Source: Lacisediminihabitans sp046156175 (GTDB taxonomy: Bacteria; Actinomycetota; Actinomycetes; Actinomycetales; Microbacteriaceae). Taken from it: a stretch of DNA of 64,000 nucleotides. The DNA lies in the NCBI RefSeq assembly GCF_046156175.1, contig NZ_JAYLVL010000002.1:186001-250000 (forward strand). The letters are read 5' to 3'. The translations under genes were made by a program, and so were the position numbers. How positions within the stretch are numbered: the first letter of the stretch is position 1; every line of letters begins with the position of its first letter. This document shows positions 59,082 through 64,000 of this stretch, piece by piece. The notes under the pieces were generated by a model. It was not told where the DNA came from. It searched no databases and saw only the letters and a program-made list of their open reading frames with translations.

Positions 59082-59723
59082 TCATCGCCCCCGGGGCTTG
59101 CGGGGGCGGCCGCGTTGCGTGGTTCGAGGCTTGATCGGCACGACCTTGCGTGGCTTCTCCGTCTTGGGGGTGGGGACCGCCCGGGAACTGGCGGCGGTGC
59201 GACCCCGCACGATTCCGACGAATTCCTCCACCTCGGGGGTCGTGCGCTCCTCGAGCCAGGCGATCGCGATCGTCGTGACCTCGGCATCCGAAACGGGCCG
59301 TGCCACCACGTCTTTGCGGGCATGGAGCCGGGCGATCGACTGCGGAAGAATCACGATGCCACCCCCCGCGGCCACGAGTTCGACGGCATCCTCTGCCGAG
59401 AGCGTGTCACCGACGCGATCCTCCCCCACGAGGTCGGCGAGAAGAACACTATCGACGTCGGCGAGTGGATGCTCCTTCGGCACGATCACGACCGCAACCT
59501 CGTCGTAGAGGGGGATGACACTCAGGCCCTGTCGGTCGACGGGAAGCCGCACGAAACTCACGTCGGCAAGACCCTCGTGCAACGCGGTCACCTGGTTCGC
59601 GGCATCCGTCGGCAGAAAAGCGAGGGGGATGCGACGCTGCCGCTCCTGCCAGGCGCGAGTCCAGCGGGTGAGCGTGACACCGGCCGCGAAGGCGATGGTG
59701 AAGGCAGCAGGAACCTCGTCCAT
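59082..59723 (-). CDS. LysR substrate-binding domain protein lacking the HTH, with C-terminal AT-hook-like motif
   Basis: The 213-residue protein starts MDEVPAAFTIAFAAGVTLTR, directly at the effector-binding domain of LysR regulators (VTALHEGLADVSFVRLPVDR, VSVIPLYDEVAVVIVPKEHP-type strands, VAAGGGIVILPQSIARL). The N-terminal winged helix is absent; upstream codons contain no HTH. The tail is very basic and ends RTTQRGRPRKPRGR, with an AT-hook-like GRPRK core, which might provide DNA contact. The start has GAGGGAG upstream. It is divergent from the DUF5997 gene with a 68-bp spacer, a pairing that I recall as recurrent in Microbacteriaceae. Confidence 0.8.
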   Translation of the reverse strand: MDEVPAAFTIAFAAGVTLTRWTRAWQERQRRIPLAFLPTDAANQVTALHEGLADVSFVRLPVDRQGLSVIPLYDEVAVVIVPKEHPLADVDSVLLADLVGEDRVGDTLSAEDAVELVAAGGGIVILPQSIARLHARKDVVARPVSDAEVTTIAIAWLEERTTPEVEEFVGIVRGRTAASSRAVPTPKTEKPRKVVPIKPRTTQRGRPRKPRGR

Positions 59724-59791
59724 GAGCTTCTCCCTCGGTTCTGCGGCATCCCGGGCTGAGCGCCGCAGGGGTCTCAGGCTACGCTGGGCGC

Positions 59792-60202
59792 ATGACCCCG
59801 GCGAAATCCCCCCAGACAATGAAACCCGCGACGGCGGCCCAGAAACTCGGAATCTACCTCCCGGCCACGCCCGAATCTTTCCAGGCCGAACCCGTCTCCC
59901 GGGAGCAGCTCAACCAGATGATCGCCGATCCGCCGGAATGGCTGGTCGAGCTGCGCAAGTCGGGGCCGCACCCGCGCCCGGTGGTCGCGCATAAGCTCGG
60001 CGTCTCCAATGCCGGGCTCGCCCGCGGCGAAGTCACCGAGCCGCTCACCACAGACGAGATCTCCGCCCTGCTTCAGCAGCCCCCGGCCTGGCTGGTGCGC
60101 GAACGCGCGACCCACGCGGAGGTAAACGAGGAGAATGCCCGCGTGAAGGCGGTCAAGGCCTACAAGCGCTCACAGCGTGAAGAGGCCGCCGGACGCGCCT
60201 GA
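59792..60202 (+). CDS. DUF5997 family protein
   Basis: The 136-residue protein fits DUF5997: QKLGIYLPATPESFQAEPVS, then LNQMIADPPEWLVELRKSGP and HKLGVSNAGLARGEVTEPLT, then ALLQQPPAWLVRERATHAEV. The repeated PPxWLVxxR motif (PPEWLVELR, PPAWLVRER) shows an internal duplication of a small helical unit. The function is unknown. It is divergent from the LysR-domain gene, which suggests that protein controls it or works with it. Confidence 0.82.
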   Translation: MTPAKSPQTMKPATAAQKLGIYLPATPESFQAEPVSREQLNQMIADPPEWLVELRKSGPHPRPVVAHKLGVSNAGLARGEVTEPLTTDEISALLQQPPAWLVRERATHAEVNEENARVKAVKAYKRSQREEAAGRA

Positions 60203-60436
60203 GTGAGCGGCGCAGACGGCCCGGGTGACGCCTCCGTGACCCGGCTGGCGTTGCTGGGCGGTATCGCTGCCGTGGAGCACATCCCGCTTGCGCTGCGGAA
60301 ACCGCCTGGGCGGCATCGAAGCCGGGCGCAGGTTCCGCGAGTAGTCGGCGACTGGGACAGCGGGGATGGACGGCCCACCGGCTCGGGCGCACATCGGTAG
60401 CGGGGTTCGTCTGTCCGAATCCGCCGAGCGGCGTCG

Positions 60437-61093
60437 TCAGCGCAGTCGGTAGCCCATGCCGCGCACGGTCTCGATCGAATCTGCGCCGAGCTTGCCGCGC
60501 AAGTACCCGACGTAGACCTCCACCACGTTGGATCCGGGATCGAAGTCGTATCCCCACACCCGGCTCAGGATCTGCTCGCGGCTGAGCACCTCGTCGGGGT
60601 GAGCCAGGAACTCCTCGGCGAGGGCGAACTCGCGTGCCGAAAGGTCCACGCTCTGCTCACCGACCTGCGCGCGGCGGGTCTTCAGGTCGAGGCTGAGCGA
60701 GCCCCGGCGCAGTGATCCCGACCCGATCTGGGCCGTGTCCCGCAGTCTCACGCGAACTCGCGCGAGAAGCTCTTCGAACTTGAATGGCTTCGCCAGGAAG
60801 TCGTTTGCCCCGCTATCCAGGCTCAGAACGGTGTCGTGCACCGAGTGACGGGCCGTGAGCATGATCACCGGTGTCGTGGCGTCTGTGAGCCGGAGGCGAC
60901 GCAGCACTTCGAACCCGTCAAGAGACGGCAGCCCGATGTCGAGGAGCACCAGGGAGAAGGCACCGGACTCGGCTTCAGCAAGGGCCTCGGCGCCATCGGT
61001 CCTCACGATGCACGAGTAGCCCTCTGCGGTGAGTCCCCGACGAAGAAAGTCAGAGATTCGCGGCTCGTCTTCGGCGATCAGAATGTGGCTCAC
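60437..61093 (-). CDS. OmpR/PhoB-type response regulator (orphan)
   Basis: The 218-residue protein has a receiver domain (acidic pair E8/D9, phospho-acceptor Asp52 in LVLLDIGLPSLDGFEVL, Thr in IMLTARHSV, Lys in DFLAKPFKFEELLARV) and a C-terminal winged helix (FALAEEFLAHPDEVLSREQI, VVEVYVGYLRGKLG, ETVRGMGYRLR). No histidine kinase lies next to it. It is closely related to the response regulator at 62,371-63,027 and could share that system's kinase. It is transcribed divergently from the secreted repeat protein gene. Confidence 0.93.
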   Translation of the reverse strand: MSHILIAEDEPRISDFLRRGLTAEGYSCIVRTDGAEALAEAESGAFSLVLLDIGLPSLDGFEVLRRLRLTDATTPVIMLTARHSVHDTVLSLDSGANDFLAKPFKFEELLARVRVRLRDTAQIGSGSLRRGSLSLDLKTRRAQVGEQSVDLSAREFALAEEFLAHPDEVLSREQILSRVWGYDFDPGSNVVEVYVGYLRGKLGADSIETVRGMGYRLR

Positions 61094-61314
61094 TGTGGGT
61101 AGTCCTCTGGTCGATAGCGCGCACCCCCCACTCTGCGCGCACGGGCTCCGATTGCCCGGCGGCGCGCCACGGAGGGCTTCCCTCTTATCAATCGGCCGAG
61201 AGGGGCGCGTACGTTAGCGGATGTAGCAATATCTTCTCAATCAAATCGTCCGCGACATGCTGAGACTTCTCTTATGTTTCAGCGCGGAAGCGCGGCTTCA
61301 GTCACACTGGGCGA

Positions 61315-61923
61315 ATGAAACATCCGCTCCTGCTGGCTGCGCTCTGCGCGACAGGTGCGGTGGCTGTTCTTTCGGGGGTTGCCATCGCGGCGTTCGCCAC
61401 GCCCGCGACTCCCCAGACTTCGACGGTCCGCGGTGTGGCTCCGCTCATCGTGCCTCTCGACCATCACCCCACCGGGTTCGCCCGCTCGCCGATGACCACA
61501 GCGGCCGGCGAGGGAATCCTCGTCGTGGTCGCGGTGCCTGGCGCTCAGCCCGTGGAGGATGCCTACGAGGCGCACCACCCGTCGGCACAGCCGGGCCCCG
61601 CGTCAGCCACTCCCTCCCGGACTGAGTCCGACGCAGACTTCAGCGACGTGCCGTCGTCGGGCTCGGTTAAGCCGGATGACGCGGTGAGTCCCTCCGCCGG
61701 GTCCGCCAGTTCCCCCTCCTCCGAGGCCGGAAAGGGAACGTCGGCTGAGCCGGCGAAGGTCGAGAAGACACCGAAGCCAGCGAAGGTCGAGAAGGCGCCG
61801 AAGCCGGCGAAGGTCGAGAAGGCGCCGAAGTCTCCCTCAGGCGAGCCCGTGACAGGCCGCGGTGCCACTGCTCCCGCCGTGGGTGTGGCGACCGACTCGA
61901 AGCCCGCAAAACCAGGCAAATAG
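61315..61923 (+). CDS. Secreted or membrane-anchored low-complexity protein with PAKVEK repeats
   Basis: The 202-residue protein has a signal peptide or anchor (LLLAALCATGAVAVLSGVAI, probable signal peptidase site AFA|TPA near residue 29) followed by a Ser/Pro/Ala/Glu-rich, disordered chain. Three perfect-register 9-residue repeats PAKVEKxPK (residues about 146-172) lie near a Lys-rich C-terminus. No family was recognised. It sits between two response regulator genes and is divergent from the first one, so it may be a target or accessory of that signalling system. Confidence 0.65.
   Translation: MKHPLLLAALCATGAVAVLSGVAIAAFATPATPQTSTVRGVAPLIVPLDHHPTGFARSPMTTAAGEGILVVVAVPGAQPVEDAYEAHHPSAQPGPASATPSRTESDADFSDVPSSGSVKPDDAVSPSAGSASSPSSEAGKGTSAEPAKVEKTPKPAKVEKAPKPAKVEKAPKSPSGEPVTGRGATAPAVGVATDSKPAKPGK
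61750..61830 (+). repeat. Three 27-bp tandem repeats encoding PAKVEKxPK
   Basis: Units begin at 61750, 61777 and 61804; the second and third differ at a single base, while the first differs from them at a few positions. The Lys/Glu-rich repeat is in frame and likely changes copy number by slippage. Confidence 0.85.
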
Positions 61924-62036
61924 CCTCTCGTCGGCTGGACGCCGATTCTCTCGAGCTTGGCCGCGCAGCCGGTCGCGCCCGGTGCGACCATCGATGTGGC
62001 TCCTCGGCGGGAATGATCGAGGATCGTGCTCCTGCA

Positions 62037-62080
62037 ACGCCGTGGTGACGCCGTGGTGACGCCGTGGTGACGCCGTGGTG
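62037..62080. repeat. Four perfect 11-bp tandem repeats
   Basis: ACGCCGTGGTG is repeated four times without change. It is non-coding and about 115 bp after the stop of the secreted protein gene. Confidence 0.9.
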
Positions 62081-62340
62081 GCGAGCGTTGGGAAGATAAG
62101 AGTTCTCTCATCCCTGTCTTGGATACTTCACTCACTCACCCCGGATAATTGCAAACAGGGGGAATTCCATCAGGGATTTCCAGGCGGGGGACGGCTTGCA
62201 CGGTGGGAAAGAGATCACTTTCGGGTAGTGATCATCAGCTCGACTCTTAGGGAGAGTCGGGCGAGACCCACTGGGAAAGCCACTCTTCTTCTGTTCCGCT
62301 CTCCACCGGTTCGGGTCCGAGGAAAGCGCGAACATCGCTA

Positions 62341-62367
62341 GTGCCCGGTCCATCACGGACCGGGCAC
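62341..62367 (-). terminator. Terminator of histidine kinase/response regulator operon
   Basis: GTGCCCGGTCC (62341-62351) and GGACCGGGCAC (62357-62367) form a perfect 11-bp stem with a 5-nt loop, 3 bp after the response regulator stop. Confidence 0.85.
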
Positions 62368-62370
62368 TTC

Positions 62371-63027
62371 CTAGTTGAGGCGATAGCCCGCTCCACGGAC
62401 CGTCTCGATGAGGTCGGGTCCGAGTTTCGAACGCAACGACGCGATCACGGCTCCGACCGCCTTCGCCGACGATTCCGACCCACTCCCCCAGGCTCGGTCG
62501 AAGAGCTGGGTCGGGGTGAGCACCTGCGCGGGGTGTCGGAAGAACTCCACCGCGAGGGCGAACTCTCTCGCGGAGAGATCGACGGCCGTCTCGCCGATGA
62601 ATGCCCGACGCGACGCGGGGTTCAGCCGCACCCGACCCCTGCATAGCTCGAGCGACAGGTCGGCGGGACGTTCGCGCAGCCGCAGCCGCACGCGGGCGAG
62701 CAACTCATCGAATTTGAACGGCTTCGTGATGTAGTCGTTCGCTCCACGATCAAGGCCGTTCACGATGTCTGTCGCACTCTGGCGCGCGGTGAGCATGATC
62801 ACGGGGAGAACCGGATGGGTGCGTCGAAGCTCCGCAAGCACCGTGAAGCCGTCGAGCTCCGGCAGACCGACGTCCAGCAGCACGAGGTCGAACTGGCCAG
62901 ACTGGGCCTGATGGAGGGCATCCGCACCGTCGCTCACGACAGTGCACAGGAAGCCGGCGGCACGCAGACCCCTCTGCACGAATGCGGATATCCGCACCTC
63001 GTCTTCGGCGAGAAGCACACGGGTCAC
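62371..63027 (-). CDS. OmpR/PhoB-type response regulator
   Basis: The 218-residue protein has a complete receiver (E8/D9, Asp52 in LVLLDVGLPELDGFTVL, IMLTARQSA, DYITKPFKFDELLARV) and a winged-helix output (FALAVEFFRHPAQVLTPTQL, ETVRGAGYRLN). The recognition-helix region reads SAKAVGAVIASLRSKLG and differs from the usual VDVHIxxLRxKL form, so its target site may be unusual. Its ATG overlaps the kinase stop by 4 bp, forming a two-component operon. It shares its overall architecture and many residues with the orphan regulator at 60,437, pointing to duplication. Confidence 0.94.
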   Translation of the reverse strand: MTRVLLAEDEVRISAFVQRGLRAAGFLCTVVSDGADALHQAQSGQFDLVLLDVGLPELDGFTVLAELRRTHPVLPVIMLTARQSATDIVNGLDRGANDYITKPFKFDELLARVRLRLRERPADLSLELCRGRVRLNPASRRAFIGETAVDLSAREFALAVEFFRHPAQVLTPTQLFDRAWGSGSESSAKAVGAVIASLRSKLGPDLIETVRGAGYRLN

Positions 63028-64000
63028 GGCGTGGGCTCCGCACTACCGGCTTCCTGGTGGTACGGGAGCAGGATCGAAAAACGTGTCGCACCCGGAGCCG
63101 AGACGAAGCCGACGCTGCCGCCCTGGGACTCCGCGATGGCCTTCACAATCGGCAACCCGAGCCCCGATCCGGAAATGCCGCGCCCCGCGTCCACGCGCCC
63201 GAATCGGGCGAAGATCCGGTCTGCGGCCTCCGGCGGAATCCCGTAGCCGCGGTCGGCGACCCACAGTTCGATGTCGTCCAGGCGACCGGTCGAACCGAGC
63301 TCGATGCGCGATCCGAGAGGTGAATATTTCGCGGCGTTGTCGACCAACTGAAGCCAGGCCTGCGTGATGCGGGCAGGGTCGAGGGCAGCTGTCGCATCGG
63401 CGGCGTCAGCCAGAACCCACTCGTGCCCGGCGAGGATCGAGGCCTTCGCGAAGACCTGGCGGGTGAGTGACGCGACGTCGACAGGCACCAGATTCGGATC
63501 CGCGCGCTGGGATTCCGCCAGGAGAGCGAGGTCTTCGACCAGTTCTGTCACCCGGTCGAGTTCATCGATCGCCAGCGTTCGTGTGGCGTCGACCTCCTCC
63601 GGATCGAAGGCGTTCAGGATCTCCAGGTGCCCACGCACGATCGTCACCGGGGTGTGCAGCTCGTGACGCACGTCGTCGAGCAACTGTCGCTGGTGCGTCA
63701 TCGCGCGGTCCAGTCGATCGAGCATCAGGTTGACGGTGCGCGTGAGCGAGGAGAGGTCGTCGTGGCCGACGATCGGGATCCGCTCGCTTCGATTCGTCGA
63801 CGTGACCCGGGATGCCGCAAGCCGCAGCGTACGGATGGGGTTCAGCAGCCGTCCGGCGATGAACCAGGCCGACGACGCGATCAGGATCATCGCCCCCGCG
63901 ATGACGCCCCAGAAGGTGGCGAATGTCGACGACAACTCCCCCAACTGCGCGTCGAGGTCGACGGCTGCGACGTAGATCCCCCGGTCCGGGTTGCCCGCCA
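63024..64000 (-). CDS. Sensor histidine kinase, 5' end cut by window edge
   Basis: The C-terminal 325 residues of a membrane sensor kinase are present; the frame stays open to the window edge, through an extracytoplasmic segment ending GNPDRGIYVAAVDLDAQLGE. Then come a membrane helix (FWGVIAGAMILIASSAWFIA), a HAMP domain (RLLNPIRTLRLAASRVTSTN), HisKA with phospho-acceptor His in VRHELHTPVTIVRGHLEIL, and an HATPase domain (N box LVDNAAKYSPLGS, G1 DRGYGIPPEAADRIF, G2 GSGLGLPIVKAI). It phosphorylates the response regulator encoded next to it and overlapping by 4 bp. Confidence 0.93.
   Translation of the reverse strand, partial: AGNPDRGIYVAAVDLDAQLGELSSTFATFWGVIAGAMILIASSAWFIAGRLLNPIRTLRLAASRVTSTNRSERIPIVGHDDLSSLTRTVNLMLDRLDRAMTHQRQLLDDVRHELHTPVTIVRGHLEILNAFDPEEVDATRTLAIDELDRVTELVEDLALLAESQRADPNLVPVDVASLTRQVFAKASILAGHEWVLADAADATAALDPARITQAWLQLVDNAAKYSPLGSRIELGSTGRLDDIELWVADRGYGIPPEAADRIFARFGRVDAGRGISGSGLGLPIVKAIAESQGGSVGFVSAPGATRFSILLPYHQEAGSAEPTP

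Larger units (their letters stand above)
61924..62370. other. Intergenic region with tandem repeats and hairpins
   Basis: No credible gene lies in this 447-bp gap between the secreted protein and the second response regulator. It contains four 11-bp tandem repeats (62037-62080), two small hairpins (GATCAC/GTGATC around 62213-62233 and GACTCT/AGAGTC around 62244-62260) and a terminator (62341-62367). The hairpins could be parts of a small RNA, but no known RNA family was recognised. Confidence 0.5.

Noticed and set aside
60203..60436. Small genes in the spacer between DUF5997 and the orphan response regulator
   Set aside because: Short frames exist on both strands, but none has a ribosome-binding site, a plausible composition or a recognisable motif.
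61924..62340. Possible riboswitch or small RNA in the gap before the second response regulator
   Set aside because: Several hairpins are present, but no c-di-GMP, c-di-AMP, cobalamin or other riboswitch core could be matched, and no suitable downstream gene exists on the plus strand.

Overview
The window is 64 kb of GC-rich, gene-dense DNA from an actinobacterium, most likely a member of Microbacteriaceae (Micrococcales). This placement is an inference. It rests on the S10, str and rpoBC operons, an rpoB gene starting with TTG, frequent GTG starts and 4-bp overlaps, and several families typical of Actinobacteria: WXG100 and EccC, CGNR/ABATE, DUF427, DUF1684, DUF4916, DUF5997 and an MT0933-like protein. 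No tRNA, rRNA, CRISPR array, insertion sequence or phage gene was seen.

Layout, left to right. (1) 1-2,697, minus: start of the S10 ribosomal operon (rpsJ, rplC, rplD, rplW, rplB cut by the window edge). (2) 3,105-5,098, minus: a DUF1275 membrane protein, an MT0933-like small protein and topoisomerase IB lie between the S10 and str operons. (3) 5,404-9,788, minus: str operon rpsL-rpsG-fusA-tuf. (4) 10,176-21,250, minus: a type VII (ESX-like) secretion locus with an FHA-containing EccC/EssC ATPase, two small WXG100-type proteins, a large putative T7SS substrate, two distantly related cytoplasmic proteins of unknown function and four membrane proteins. (5) 21,350-33,441, minus: an almost complete type IV pilus operon, pilB-pilT-pilC-two major pilin paralogues-two minor pilins-a lectin-bearing pilus protein-pilD-pilM-pilN-pilO. 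(6) 33,762-41,222, minus: rpoB and rpoC. (7) 41,537-60,202, mixed strands: housekeeping and accessory genes (truncated haemoglobin, spermidine-synthase-like protein, sugar dehydrogenase lipoprotein, SprT-like protein, SRPBCC/CGNR pair, DEAD-box helicase, degenerate Nudix, Lhr helicase, Nei glycosylase, a putative Fe(II)/2OG dioxygenase, DedA, a LysR effector domain without HTH, DUF5997). (8) 60,437-64,000: two paralogous OmpR-type response regulators, a histidine kinase cut by the window edge, and a secreted repeat protein.

The most distinctive feature is a 23-kb co-oriented surface-machinery block (T7SS plus type IV pilus) set between rpoBC and rpsL-rpsG-fusA-tuf, loci that are neighbours in many actinobacteria. 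In the pilus operon, hairpins after each major pilin gene could set pilin stoichiometry. A PilX-position protein carries about five ricin-type beta-trefoil lobes with paired cysteines and looks like a pilus-borne carbohydrate adhesin. In the T7SS locus, a nearly identical 19-20-bp inverted-repeat motif lies about 85-95 bp upstream of both WXG100-type genes, which suggests shared control of the two substrate modules.
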